Assembly (NCBI GenBank): GCA_050872545.1 | Contig: JBNMHA010000098.1 | Span: forward strand, 1 to 8,781 | Length of the DNA stretch: 8,781 bases | Source of the DNA: RGIG8597 sp050872545 | Lineage (GTDB): Bacteria > Spirochaetota > GWE2-31-10 | Direction of reading: 5' to 3' | In this document: positions 1 to 6,608 of the stretch, one piece after another | Layout: the number at the start of each line of letters is the position of its first letter | Position numbering within the stretch: the first letter of the stretch is position 1 | Notes under the pieces: generated by a model | Databases searched by the model: none | Seen by the model: the letters and a program-made list of their open reading frames with translations, nothing else | Told to the model about the DNA's origin: nothing | Position numbers and translations under genes: made by a program

Positions 1-1
1 C

Positions 2-448
2 GCATATCACATGACATCACCTGATCCGGAAGCAGAAGGTGCTATACGTGCAATGAAAGATGCTATTAATATGGAAGGAATTACACCGGACAAAATCGAT
101 TACATCAATGCACACGGAACATCTACAGGATTAAACGACGCAATGGAAACAAAAGCTATTAAAGCAGTTTTCGGCGATGCAGCAAAGAAAGTTTCTGTAA
201 GTTCTACAAAGTCAATGACCGGACATTTACTCGGCGGTGCAGGTGCGATTGAAGCAATGGTACTTGTTAAAGCGTTGCAGAATGATGTGCTTCCTCCTAC
301 TATAAATTTGGATGAACCGGATGAAGGCTTTGATTTGGATTATGTTCCGAATGTTAAAAAAGAAAAAGTTGTTAATTATGCAATGAGCAACTCTTTTGGA
401 TTCGGCGGTCATAATGCAGTTATTTTGATGAAAAAGTATAAAGCGTAA
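2..448 (+). CDS. fabF: 3-oxoacyl-ACP synthase II (KAS II), 3' end only
   Basis: This is the C-terminal 148 residues of a beta-ketoacyl-ACP synthase, which condenses malonyl-ACP with a growing acyl-ACP in the cytosolic type II fatty acid cycle. The reading frame is open to the left edge, so the start and the active-site cysteine lie outside the window. The partial sequence carries the two family histidines, in NAHGTST (codon 113-115) and in SSTKSMTGH (codon 224-226), the lysine of STKS (209-211), and the C-terminal glycine-rich SNSFGFGGHN loop. About 36% of a usual 410-residue protein is present and no lesion is seen. It is 13 nt upstream of fabG and clearly in the same operon. FabF rather than FabB is preferred from overall resemblance; the two are hard to separate from a C-terminus alone. 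Confidence 0.96.
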   Translation, partial: AYHMTSPDPEAEGAIRAMKDAINMEGITPDKIDYINAHGTSTGLNDAMETKAIKAVFGDAAKKVSVSSTKSMTGHLLGGAGAIEAMVLVKALQNDVLPPTINLDEPDEGFDLDYVPNVKKEKVVNYAMSNSFGFGGHNAVILMKKYKA

Positions 449-461
449 ACAGGAGAATATA

Positions 462-1205
462 ATGGATTTTAAAGGGAAAGTAGCTCTTGTAACGGGAGCA
501 TCAAGAGGTCTCGGAAAAGCTATTGCCGAAAAATTGGCTGCGGGCGGAGCATCACTGATGATTACCGCAACAAGCGACGCAATTGAAAGTGTTGCGGCTG
601 AAATTAAAGAAAAATATAACACGGAAGTAGAATCATTTTATGGTGATATTTCACAAGAAGATAATGTAAAAACATTATTCGGTAAAATAAACGAAAAGTT
701 CGGTAAGCTCGATATTTGTGTTAATAACGCAGGAATTACAAGAGACGGACTTTCAATGAGAATGAGCGCGGAAGATTTTGACCGTGTAATTACCGTGAAT
801 TTACGCAGTGCATTCTTAGTTTCTAAGGAAGCCTCTTTGATAATGATGAAAGCGCGCTATGGAAAAATCGTAAATATGTCATCTATTGTCGGCATTCAAG
901 GTAATGTAGGGCAGGCAAATTATGCTGCGTCAAAAGCCGGTATTATCGGTTTAACAAAATCAATGGCTATTGAATTGGCAAGAAGAAATGTCACAGTCAA
1001 TGCTGTAGCTCCGGGATTCATAGATACAGATATGACTCGTGCGGTATCCGACAAAGCTCGTGAAGATTTTATGCTTAAAATTCCGATGTGCAGAGCTGGT
1101 GTACCGGAAGAAATTGCCGATGCTGTGGCTTTTCTTGCAAGTGACGCATCTCGCTATATTACAGGACAGGTTCTTGTTGTAGACGGCGGTTTGGTACTGC
1201 GCTAG
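462..1205 (+). CDS. fabG: 3-oxoacyl-ACP reductase
   Basis: This is a classical short-chain dehydrogenase of 247 residues, the usual FabG length. It would reduce 3-oxoacyl-ACP to (3R)-hydroxyacyl-ACP with NADPH. Visible motifs are the nucleotide-binding TGASRGLG (11-18), the NNAG structural motif (88-91), the catalytic Ser141, Tyr154 and Lys158 in the YAASK motif, and the PGFIDTDMT segment (184-192) that follows the active site in FabG proteins. The C-terminus GQVLVVDGG is typical. The ATG at 462 is fixed by AGGAG at 451-455. It lies between fabF and the dehydratase pair, which supports a fatty acid role over other SDR functions. No missing residue or frameshift is seen. Confidence 0.97.
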   Translation: MDFKGKVALVTGASRGLGKAIAEKLAAGGASLMITATSDAIESVAAEIKEKYNTEVESFYGDISQEDNVKTLFGKINEKFGKLDICVNNAGITRDGLSMRMSAEDFDRVITVNLRSAFLVSKEASLIMMKARYGKIVNMSSIVGIQGNVGQANYAASKAGIIGLTKSMAIELARRNVTVNAVAPGFIDTDMTRAVSDKAREDFMLKIPMCRAGVPEEIADAVAFLASDASRYITGQVLVVDGGLVLR

Positions 1206-1220
1206 ACTAAGGAGAATATA

Positions 1221-1667
1221 ATGCTTGATATGTCTTATTTAGGAAAAGAATTTCCTGAATTTATTTTTGAAGTAGATAGAGCCAAAATAAAGGAACTTTG
1301 TTTGGCTATCGGTGATGATAATCCTATATTTTTCAACAAAGAAGCAGCACAAAAAGCCGGATATAAAGATACGCCGGCGTCATTAACATTTCCTACATTA
1401 ATGAACTTTTGGGGATACCCGGAAATTTGGAACAGAATGACGGAAATGGGTATTGATGTAAAAAAGCTTCTTCATGCAAAAGAAGAATACGAATATTTTG
1501 CGCCTATTTATCCGGGCGATGTAATTACCGGAAAAGTTAAGGTTGACTCAATGCGTGCTTCATCTGCTATGGATATGGTTACTTTTAAATCTGTTTACAG
1601 CAGAAACGGCGAAGAAGTACTTATTGCAAAAATGACTATTGTTGTACCTAAAGGAGAAAATGCATGA
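1221..1667 (+). CDS. hadA: HadA-like subunit of 3-hydroxyacyl-ACP dehydratase (FAS1-like/MaoC N-terminal hot-dog domain)
   Basis: This 148-residue single hot-dog-fold protein resembles mycobacterial HadA, the substrate-stabilising subunit of a heterodimeric (3R)-hydroxyacyl-ACP dehydratase. Family-like segments are the GDDNPIFF stretch (31-38), where the catalytic histidine of the hydratase-2 motif GDxNPxH is absent, LTFPTLMNFWG near 55-65, and YEYFAPIYPGD (90-100). The lack of Asp/His catalysis fits a non-catalytic partner. AAGGAG at 1209-1214 supports the ATG at 1221; a second in-frame ATG at codon 4 is less well placed. The stop overlaps the next start as ATGA (1664-1667), so the two are probably translationally coupled and made in equal amounts. 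The name comes from remembered similarity and position, not a search. Confidence 0.8.
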   Translation: MLDMSYLGKEFPEFIFEVDRAKIKELCLAIGDDNPIFFNKEAAQKAGYKDTPASLTFPTLMNFWGYPEIWNRMTEMGIDVKKLLHAKEEYEYFAPIYPGDVITGKVKVDSMRASSAMDMVTFKSVYSRNGEEVLIAKMTIVVPKGENA

Positions 1668-2074
1668 TTAGTTGGGATGAAATTGATGTAGATTATGAAT
1701 TGCCTTCTTTGACTAAAGGTCCTATAACTCAGCTTCAATTAATAAAATACGCCGGAGCTTCCGGAGATTTTAATCAGATTCATACAGTTCCCGACTACGC
1801 TAAAGAAGCCGGTCTTGACGGTACAATAGTTCACGGAATGCTTGTAATGGGAATTCTCGGTCAAATGATTACGGCTTTTGCGGAACCAAAGATGATAAAA
1901 AAATATTCTGCCGGTTTCAAAAGTATTACTCGTCCGGGTGATACTTTAATTGCGAAAGGAATTGTAAAGAAAAAATACGAAAAGGACGGCGAAAAGTTAG
2001 TAGACTGCCGTGTTTATGTAGAAGATACTGCCGGAGATTTGAAAGTCGACGGAAAAGTAACAATTGCATTTTAA
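1664..2074 (+). CDS. hadB: HadB-like catalytic subunit of 3-hydroxyacyl-ACP dehydratase (MaoC-like hot dog)
   Basis: This 136-residue MaoC-type hot-dog protein would dehydrate (3R)-hydroxyacyl-ACP to trans-2-enoyl-ACP together with the upstream protein. It has the hydratase-2 active site: YAGASGDFNQIH (29-40), with Asp35 and His40 at the catalytic positions, followed by IVHGMLVMG (55-63). The usual proline of GDxNPxH is Gln38 here. Length and motif order match mycobacterial HadB closely. Translation probably begins at the overlapping ATG at 1664, with AAGGAG at 1651-1656 inside hadA. It is the last gene before an intrinsic terminator. An R-specific enoyl-CoA hydratase is the alternative, but the fabF-fabG-hadA context argues for fatty acid synthesis. 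Confidence 0.83.
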   Translation: MISWDEIDVDYELPSLTKGPITQLQLIKYAGASGDFNQIHTVPDYAKEAGLDGTIVHGMLVMGILGQMITAFAEPKMIKKYSAGFKSITRPGDTLIAKGIVKKKYEKDGEKLVDCRVYVEDTAGDLKVDGKVTIAF

Positions 2075-2090
2075 TTTATACAGATAAAAG

Positions 2091-2121
2091 TGGTGAAGTG
2101 CAAATCTTCGCCATTTTTTTT
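2091..2121 (+). terminator. Rho-independent terminator after hadB
   Basis: TGGTGAAG (2091-2098) pairs with CTTCGCCA (2106-2113), eight pairs including one G-U, around a 7-nt loop, and is followed at once by eight T. It lies 16 nt after the hadB stop and ends 12 nt before trpS, so it closes the fatty acid operon and implies that trpS depends on read-through or a promoter I could not identify. Confidence 0.85.
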
Positions 2122-2133
2122 AAATGAGGTTTT

Positions 2134-3207
2134 ATGTCAGAATCTAAATCAACTTATGAGGCTGCACTGGAACGCAGCAAAGCTATAGAAAAAGATATTC
2201 AGATAAATCCTAAAAAATACCGTGTACTTACCGGAGATAGACCAACCGGCAGGCTGCATATAGGGCATTATTTTGGATCACTGCAGAATCGCGTAAGATT
2301 ATCAAAACTCGGTGTGCCGACATGTATTTTAATTGCAGATTATCAGGTTCTAACCGATCATGATGCATTTTCTGAAATTTCACAAAATACAAAACAGCTT
2401 GTTATTGATTATTTGGCTGCCGGAATTGAACCGGGCGAGGATGTAATTATTTATCCGCATAGTTATGTTCCCGAAGCAAATCAGCTGATGGTACCCTTTT
2501 TAACGCTTGTATCAAATGCGGAACTAAGTCGAAACCCAACAGTAAAGGAAGAAATCCAAGCTGCCGGATTAAAAAGCGTGAATGCCGGAATGTATACTTA
2601 TCCGGTGCATCAGGCTGTTGATATTCTCTACTGTAAGGGAACTGTTGTGCCTGTAGGGAAAGACCAACTTCCGCACCTTGAAATGACGCGTCTTATAGCT
2701 CGCCGTTTTAATGAAAAATTCTGCAAAGACAACGAACCTGTTTTTCCTATGCCACAGGCATTGCTTTCCAAGACACCAAGCATTATGGGGCTGGACGGAA
2801 GTCAAAAAATGAGTAAAAGCAGAGGTAATGCGATAATGCTTTGTGCAACGGAAGATGAAACGGCTGCTTTGATAAAAAAAGCAAAAACGGACAGCGACAG
2901 AAATATTACTTATGATCCGGAAAACCGTCCCGAAGTTGCTAATTTGTTAATGCTGATAAGTCTTTGCACTGATGAAGAACCGCAGGCAATTGCTGCAGAA
3001 ATAGGCGAGGGTGGCGGTGGTGTGCTGAAGCGACGGCTTACCGAAGCATTAAATGAAAAACTTAGACCGCTGCGCGAAGAACGAAAAAAACTTGAAGCGT
3101 CACCTGATTATATCCGTAAAGTGCTGCTTGACGGTGTAGAAAAAGCGCGTGCAATGGCTGTCGAAACTTTGAATGAAGTGCGTCATGTTATGAACATGGA
3201 AATATGA
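2134..3207 (+). CDS. trpS: Tryptophanyl-tRNA synthetase
   Basis: This is a class I aminoacyl-tRNA synthetase that charges tRNA-Trp using ATP. It shows the TrpS signature GDRPTGRLHIGHYFG (34-48) with the HIGH box at 42-45, the VGKDQLPHLEMTR segment (174-186) that follows the amino acid pocket, and an intact KMSKS loop (225-229). At 357 residues it is slightly longer than the usual 330-340, mainly from about 30 N-terminal residues before the first strand. A weak TGAGG at 2125-2129 precedes the ATG at 2134, and no better internal start is evident. It follows the dehydratase terminator by 12 nt. A run of nine T and a palindrome follow the stop, in the wrong order for an intrinsic terminator. Confidence 0.96.
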   Translation: MSESKSTYEAALERSKAIEKDIQINPKKYRVLTGDRPTGRLHIGHYFGSLQNRVRLSKLGVPTCILIADYQVLTDHDAFSEISQNTKQLVIDYLAAGIEPGEDVIIYPHSYVPEANQLMVPFLTLVSNAELSRNPTVKEEIQAAGLKSVNAGMYTYPVHQAVDILYCKGTVVPVGKDQLPHLEMTRLIARRFNEKFCKDNEPVFPMPQALLSKTPSIMGLDGSQKMSKSRGNAIMLCATEDETAALIKKAKTDSDRNITYDPENRPEVANLLMLISLCTDEEPQAIAAEIGEGGGGVLKRRLTEALNEKLRPLREERKKLEASPDYIRKVLLDGVEKARAMAVETLNEVRHVMNMEI

Positions 3208-3282
3208 TTTTTTTTTGCAGCCGTTGGCTGCACTGAAATTGAATGTTCGTTCAAAGTGCCTAAGCCTTGCGGTTACATTATA

Positions 3283-3312
3283 TGTCATTCCCGTGCTACG
3301 ACACGGGAATCT
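3283..3312 (+). repeat. TGTCATT/AATCT hairpin unit A
   Basis: A 30-nt unit with TGTCATT and AATCT ends. ATTCCCGTG (3287-3295) pairs with CACGGGAAT (3302-3310) around CTACGA. The preceding CGGTTACATTATATGTCATT (from 3270) is identical to the lead-in of unit B. Confidence 0.75.
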
Positions 3313-3350
3313 GCCGTTTTGGTAAGATAGAACCTTACGGTTGTTTAAAT

Positions 3351-3565
3351 GGCATTTTGCCGATTTCATTGGCGAGGTAATGCAACTTTGGTTAAGGTTT
3401 TTGACGTTGGTTGTTCATTCTGCATTTTGCGGAACAAGTCCGCCCAGTAAATCGTTTGGGGTTCAAAACGTGGTAAACGAGTTAGAAACTTTTCTTTTTT
3501 TTCGCAATCAAAAAAAGAAAAGTTTCTATAACTTCAAAAGAAAAAAAACATGCTCCTTGCGGTAG
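3351..3565 (+). repeat. Long direct repeat flanking the GTPase operon, left copy
   Basis: This 215-bp segment reappears in the same orientation at 8566-8781. The 3' part, 3465-3565, differs from 8681-8781 at one position in 101 (C versus A). The 5' part is more diverged and includes a 1-nt length difference. The two copies are about 5.2 kb apart and bracket the entire minus-strand operon. It contains two short palindromes and the long AT hairpin. Confidence 0.9.
3484..3527. repeat. Perfect 18-bp AT-rich hairpin, left copy
   Basis: Arms 3484-3501 and 3510-3527 are perfectly complementary (AGAAACTTTTC plus T7 against A7 plus GAAAAGTTTCT), with loop TCGCAATC. GTTA and ATAAC just outside can extend the stem across a 2-nt bulge. 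No T-run follows either arm on its own strand, so it is not a classical terminator, though it could block transcription from both convergent sides. Confidence 0.85.
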
Positions 3566-3617
3566 TTCATGGCGTTATTCGCAGTCAAGCTGCACGAGGT
3601 GCAACGGTTACATTATA

Positions 3618-3646
3618 TGTCATTGTCGGACTTGATCCGACAATCT
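3618..3646 (+). repeat. TGTCATT/AATCT hairpin unit B
   Basis: A 29-nt unit: TGTCATT, stem arm GTCGG, ACTTGAT, stem arm CCGAC, AATCT. The full stem is ATTGTCGGA against TCCGACAAT with loop CTTGA. It is paired head-to-head with unit C. Confidence 0.8.
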
Positions 3647-3660
3647 CATGTACAAAACAC

Positions 3661-3689
3661 AGATTCCCGTATCAAGTACGGGAATGACA
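3661..3689 (-). repeat. TGTCATT/AATCT hairpin unit C, inverted
   Basis: Read on the minus strand this is TGTCATT, CCCGT, ACTTGAT, ACGGG, AATCT. It is the same unit as B with different but still complementary stem arms. Units B and C lie 14 nt apart in opposite orientation, forming a small inverted-repeat element of 72 bp (3618-3689). Confidence 0.8.
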
Positions 3690-3705
3690 TTAGAAAGAGA
3701 GGCAA

Positions 3706-3746
3706 GGAATAGACCTTTATACTAAAATAGAATACAGGTCTGTTCC
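3706..3746. other. Hairpin between the convergent trpS and GTPase operons
   Basis: GGAATAGACCT (3706-3716) faces AGGTCTGTTCC (3736-3746) across a 19-nt AT-rich loop. The 11 positions pair with one G-U in plus-strand RNA; in minus-strand RNA that position is a C/A mismatch. It begins 24 nt after the stop of the last minus-strand gene and has no T-run, so a terminator role is only possible. Confidence 0.45.
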
Positions 3747-3770
3747 TAATATAAGCGATAACCTCGCAAA

Positions 3771-4466
3771 TTATTTGTTATTTAAGTACCTTACGTTGTT
3801 ATCGTTGCCGTCAAGAGCTGGCATATCTGATGTACCTGCACTTAATCTATTTCCTACACTTTTTTTTGCATCATGTGCAATGTCATCAATTAAACCTGTT
3901 ATGTTTTTCAAATCTTCATTTAGGTTATTAATAAAATCGTTAGCTCTATCAATAATTGAATTCATTTGCTTTCCAACAGCCTCATTCATTATATCTTTAG
4001 CTTTACTTTCTGCTGGAAATTCTGCTTCTATTTGTTTTAATTGTTCTATTGCTTTAGCTTTAGCGTCTTCTTGCAGTTCCATGTATCTTTTTACATTATC
4101 AAGCATAAAATTATGTGCTTTTTGACGTAACTCTATTGTCATATTTCCAATTGTATATCCGATTTCGACAGAAACTTTAGCCATATCCATTTGATATTTT
4201 TTAATAGTTTCAAATATTTCTTTGTTACGTTCAAAGGCTTTGTCTTTACGCATTTCTTCCAACTCGATTTCTGCTTTCTTCATATCTAAAGCCAGTTTAG
4301 CCTCATGTTCTTTATCCATTTGTGCCAGTTCATGCTTCAATCGCTCTCTTTCCATTTCTTGATTGTGCTCAAATTTTTTTAAGGGGTATGTCAACCAATC
4401 GCAAATAGTTTCAATTGGTTTGTAAAAAATGTCGTCTACCTTATCAAACATATCCAAAAAAGCCAT
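3771..4466 (-). CDS. Coiled-coil protein with amphipathic N-terminus, last gene of the GTPase operon
   Basis: I do not recognise a family. The 231-residue product starts with a hydrophobic/amphipathic stretch (about 1-30, including FDKVDDIFYKPIETICDWL) that lacks a signal peptide or full membrane span and could sit on the membrane surface. A highly charged coiled coil follows (about 33-95, rich in E, K and M), then more amphipathic helices (about 108-150 and 158-205) and a short polar tail. The start ATG at 4466 has AAGGAG (4480-4475) upstream, and a 27-nt gap separates it from the preceding gene. Long helices and a possible surface-binding N-terminus suggest a structural or membrane-remodelling partner of the operon's GTPase. 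That is inference from composition and context; no catalytic motif is visible. Confidence 0.85.
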   Translation of the reverse strand: MAFLDMFDKVDDIFYKPIETICDWLTYPLKKFEHNQEMERERLKHELAQMDKEHEAKLALDMKKAEIELEEMRKDKAFERNKEIFETIKKYQMDMAKVSVEIGYTIGNMTIELRQKAHNFMLDNVKRYMELQEDAKAKAIEQLKQIEAEFPAESKAKDIMNEAVGKQMNSIIDRANDFINNLNEDLKNITGLIDDIAHDAKKSVGNRLSAGTSDMPALDGNDNNVRYLNNK

Positions 4467-4493
4467 ATTTATATCTCCTTAAATTAAAAAATA

Positions 4494-4970
4494 TTATTTC
4501 AGTTCTTTAAGTTTTTGTCGGAACAAATCTTCATGCTTCACCATTTCCGCACTTAGACTTTCAAGTTTTTCATCTGCTTTGTTTGCATTTTTCAGGATTT
4601 CATCAATTCCAGCCATTTCTATTTTCAGCAAATCTGGAATTAATTCTTTGGAAAAAATTTGAGTATTCATGCATTTCCCAAACAAGTTTTTAAAATACTT
4701 TGCAAAGAATGCAATTATTCTTCTTTTCTCGTTTATTGAATGTTCTGTATCGCGGTCCAATTTTTCCTGAAGTGCTTTCCAGTGTGAATCAAGCCAGCTT
4801 ACGCTGTATTTCTGAAAATACAAACTACGCACTGTGTCATCATGCTCATCAGATTTATGAAGTCCGGTTTTTATATTCGGATGCAGGTTAATGCTGTCGT
4901 TTGTCAGTTCTTTACGCCGTTTTTTTAGAATATCAAGCAATATTTCTACGCAAAATCTGTAATCATCCAT
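4494..4970 (-). CDS. Small helical protein of the GTPase operon (unknown)
   Basis: I do not recognise this 158-residue protein. It looks wholly alpha-helical and cytosolic. A basic N-terminal helix (CVEILLDILKKRRKEL, 7-22) leads to a polar loop, an aromatic-rich segment (about 51-67, including YFQKYSVSWLDSHWKALQEK), a short hydrophobic/basic patch (85-100, IIAFFAKYFKNLFGK), and a C-terminal coiled coil (about 112-158). The patch is too short and charged to be a confident membrane span. The start ATG at 4970 lies 2 nt after the previous stop; only a GGGG stretch (4979-4976) serves as ribosome site, so re-initiation after the upstream gene is likely. That coupling suggests it is made with, and may bind, its neighbours. 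Confidence 0.83.
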   Translation of the reverse strand: MDDYRFCVEILLDILKKRRKELTNDSINLHPNIKTGLHKSDEHDDTVRSLYFQKYSVSWLDSHWKALQEKLDRDTEHSINEKRRIIAFFAKYFKNLFGKCMNTQIFSKELIPDLLKIEMAGIDEILKNANKADEKLESLSAEMVKHEDLFRQKLKELK

Positions 4971-4972
4971 GT

Positions 4973-5338
4973 TTACCCCAGTGCTTTTTTAAGCTTGGAT
5001 TTAAATTCTTCTAGATTATCGACAATGTAATGTTCTATGATTTTTTTGCTCATTTCGAAGCTTTCTTGCATACTGATGCGGTATTGTGCCAGCCATTCTG
5101 CTTTTATTTCCGGACTTAGCACTTCATCATTCTCCATTACTTTTTCAATTTCGTGAAGATTGTCCCAAAATGCTTTTTCTTCGGCTCTGAGGTCTTTCAA
5201 TAAACCGTTAATTTTTTCTATTTCCGGCATGTAATCTCTTACAACTTCATGATAATGTTTTTCATACTGCAAAATTTCTTCAGCAGTTTCATTTGGTGTT
5301 TTAATGGTGTATTTTTTTCCGACATCCATCAGGCTCAT
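4973..5338 (-). CDS. Small coiled-coil protein of the GTPase operon (unknown)
   Basis: I do not recognise this 121-residue protein. After a short N-terminal tail it is predicted, from heptad-like spacing and charge, to be nearly all helix: about 17-70 (acidic/basic coiled coil with YEKHYHEVVRDY) and about 76-120, separated by a turn at NDEVLSPE (70-77). No signal peptide, membrane span or catalytic motif is seen. Its ATG overlaps the upstream stop by one base (TAATG, 5340-5336) and AAGGAG at 5352-5347 lies in the end of the upstream gene, so translation is coupled to the membrane protein. The arrangement suggests a direct partner of that protein, perhaps an adaptor between membrane subunit and GTPase. 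Confidence 0.83.
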   Translation of the reverse strand: MSLMDVGKKYTIKTPNETAEEILQYEKHYHEVVRDYMPEIEKINGLLKDLRAEEKAFWDNLHEIEKVMENDEVLSPEIKAEWLAQYRISMQESFEMSKKIIEHYIVDNLEEFKSKLKKALG

Positions 5339-6588
5339 TATTTATTCTCCTTAATTGTCAATACGAATTTTTCAGATAATTTCGGCAAATCAAATTGTAT
5401 TGTTTTATCTTTTAGAGTATTCATAACTTGCTGCATATCTTCAGCTGTTACAGATTTATTAACTCGATTAAATAGGAAGTCAAAAATTTTGGTTGTAATT
5501 TTTTCCCAAAGTGAAACTTTATCAGATTCATTTTCTTTCTTTAATAATGTGACAAGTTCTTCTGATTCTTTTTTGTCATTATGACACTGCTGTTCTTTAT
5601 TTTTTTCATACTCAGGTTTACAAGAAGTTCTGTCTGTTGAATTATTACATTTACCCAGACATGTTATTATTACAATTCCTATCAGAATCAGTACTACTGC
5701 AGGAATATACTTTTTCAGCCCTTCTGATATATCATCCAGCTTATAATTTTCATTTCCTTCGGACATATCATTATTGCCAGAAGACTGACTTTGCATTTTT
5801 TTATGGAGACGCTCTTTCTGAGCTTTTTCCCGTTCTTCTTCTTTAATGCGGTCGTCCTTATCTTTAAATGTTTTTATTTTATAATCATTAAGTACAATGC
5901 AGTTAAAAGGTGATTTGTTTAAGTCATTTAAGGATTTAATTTCTCTTGATACAAACGAACATGAAGAACCGATTTTTAAGTTTTCTGCAAAATAATAATT
6001 GAAAATTTCCTGCGACTTATTGTTGTAGTCGAATTCGGTAATGATATTTTTACCCAGTTGCAGTTCTGTTGCCGGCTTATAACTGTTGGGCGTTATTGTT
6101 TCTAGTTCGATTTCAGGCTCGCTGCATTTTTCCGACTGTGTTGTCGGTTCGTCCCATTGTTTTTTAATATATTTTAAATATATTTCCCAATATTTTTCGT
6201 CTGACAGCAGCGGAATGTCGGTTGTACGACCTTTGTTGACTGCAATTCCGATAAATACATTTATATTTCTGTTCTCTTTATCTCTTGTATATTCTTCATC
6301 TCCGGATTGTGCAAGCTCATTTGTCATACATGCGGTTCCGGCTATACAGTAATTTCCTGCCGAAAAAACCGCGTATCGTTTTCCGCTGTTTAATCCATTC
6401 ATTGCAAAACCAACAAACTTATTGGAATCCGCATCAGGGCTTTTCTCCAGGTCTAATCCCTTCATTGCAAAACCAACAAACTTATTGGCTTCTCGAAAAT
6501 CCAAATCTGCCGGGCGTGCTAAAAAATCAGGTACATGATCAACATTTTTTGTTCTGCTGTAAATTACAGGATATACTTTTATGCTCAC
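5338..6588 (-). CDS. Single-pass membrane protein of the GTPase operon, with internal duplication
   Basis: I do not recognise this 416-residue protein. The N-terminal part (1-150) looks like a folded alpha/beta domain containing a nearly exact 21-residue duplication (NKFVGFAMKGL at 35-45 and NKFVGFAMNGL at 56-66), then KRYAVFSAGNYCIAG (70-84) and IPLLSDEKYWEIYLKYI (125-141). A second region (about 180-240) precedes a very charged helix (240-266) and one membrane span (about 295-311, IPAVVLILIGIVIITCL). Positive charge before the span favours a cytosolic N-terminus and an exported C-terminal 100 residues, which carry cysteines at 314, 323 and 335. Translation starts at GTG 6588, supported by AAGGAG (6600-6595) 6 nt upstream. 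It probably anchors or senses for the complex; this is inference. Confidence 0.87.
   Translation of the reverse strand: MSIKVYPVIYSRTKNVDHVPDFLARPADLDFREANKFVGFAMKGLDLEKSPDADSNKFVGFAMNGLNSGKRYAVFSAGNYCIAGTACMTNELAQSGDEEYTRDKENRNINVFIGIAVNKGRTTDIPLLSDEKYWEIYLKYIKKQWDEPTTQSEKCSEPEIELETITPNSYKPATELQLGKNIITEFDYNNKSQEIFNYYFAENLKIGSSCSFVSREIKSLNDLNKSPFNCIVLNDYKIKTFKDKDDRIKEEEREKAQKERLHKKMQSQSSGNNDMSEGNENYKLDDISEGLKKYIPAVVLILIGIVIITCLGKCNNSTDRTSCKPEYEKNKEQQCHNDKKESEELVTLLKKENESDKVSLWEKITTKIFDFLFNRVNKSVTAEDMQQVMNTLKDKTIQFDLPKLSEKFVLTIKENK
6391..6488 (-). repeat. 63-bp-period tandem repeat inside the membrane protein gene
   Basis: The 35-bp blocks 6391-6425 and 6454-6488 match at 34 of 35 positions and lie exactly 63 bp apart, so the frame is kept and 21 residues are added. 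Near identity at DNA level, including silent sites, suggests a recent duplication. Confidence 0.9.
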
Positions 6589-6594
6589 GATTCT

Positions 6595-6600
6595 CTCCTT
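6595..6600 (-). promoter_or_regulatory. Ribosome binding site fixing a GTG start
   Basis: AAGGAG on the minus strand ends 6 nt before the GTG at 6588. There is no ATG nearby in frame, so this site decides the start of the membrane protein. Confidence 0.8.
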
Positions 6601-6608
6601 TGTTTCAG

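Larger units (their letters stand above)
3217..3593. repeat. Modular hairpin-rich repeat, copy 1 (downstream of trpS)
   Basis: This non-coding stretch between convergent genes is a chain of short palindromes in linkers that recur at 7948-8781. The palindromes are GCAGCC-GTT-GGCTGC (3217-3231), GCCGAT-TTC-ATTGGC (3359-3373), GCGGA-ACAAG-TCCGC (3429-3443), the long AT hairpin (3484-3527) and GCAG-TCAAG-CTGC (3581-3593). Shared linkers include AAAGTGCCTAAGCC, GGTTGTTYAAATGGCA and GAGGTAATRC. A separate hairpin unit (3283-3312) sits inside it. The scattered short ORFs here are not credible genes. Confidence 0.75.

Noticed and set aside
227..622. 131-codon minus-strand ORF opposite fabF/fabG
   Set aside because: It is antisense to two strongly conserved genes and its residues resemble no protein family.
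3208..3231. Terminator of trpS formed by T9 and GCAGCC-GTT-GGCTGC
   Set aside because: The T run precedes the hairpin on the plus strand, and on the minus strand the hairpin is followed by A, so neither strand has the required order.
3341..3565. 74-codon plus-strand ORF over the left direct repeat
   Set aside because: It translates the hairpin repeat itself, reads through both hairpin arms and has low-complexity lysine/phenylalanine runs. No ribosome site is present, and the equivalent frame in the right copy is interrupted.
3217..3690. CRISPR array
   Set aside because: Repeats are palindromes in unequal, similar linkers. There is no constant repeat-spacer period and no cas gene.
3208..3770. 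tRNA, rRNA or transposase gene in the repeat regions
   Set aside because: No cloverleaf, rRNA segment or DDE/RAYT motif could be recognised in either repeat field.
4700..4891. Plus-strand ORF opposite the 158-residue gene, and similar ones opposite the other operon genes
   Set aside because: They are shadows of the minus-strand genes, which have proper ribosome sites and coupled junctions.
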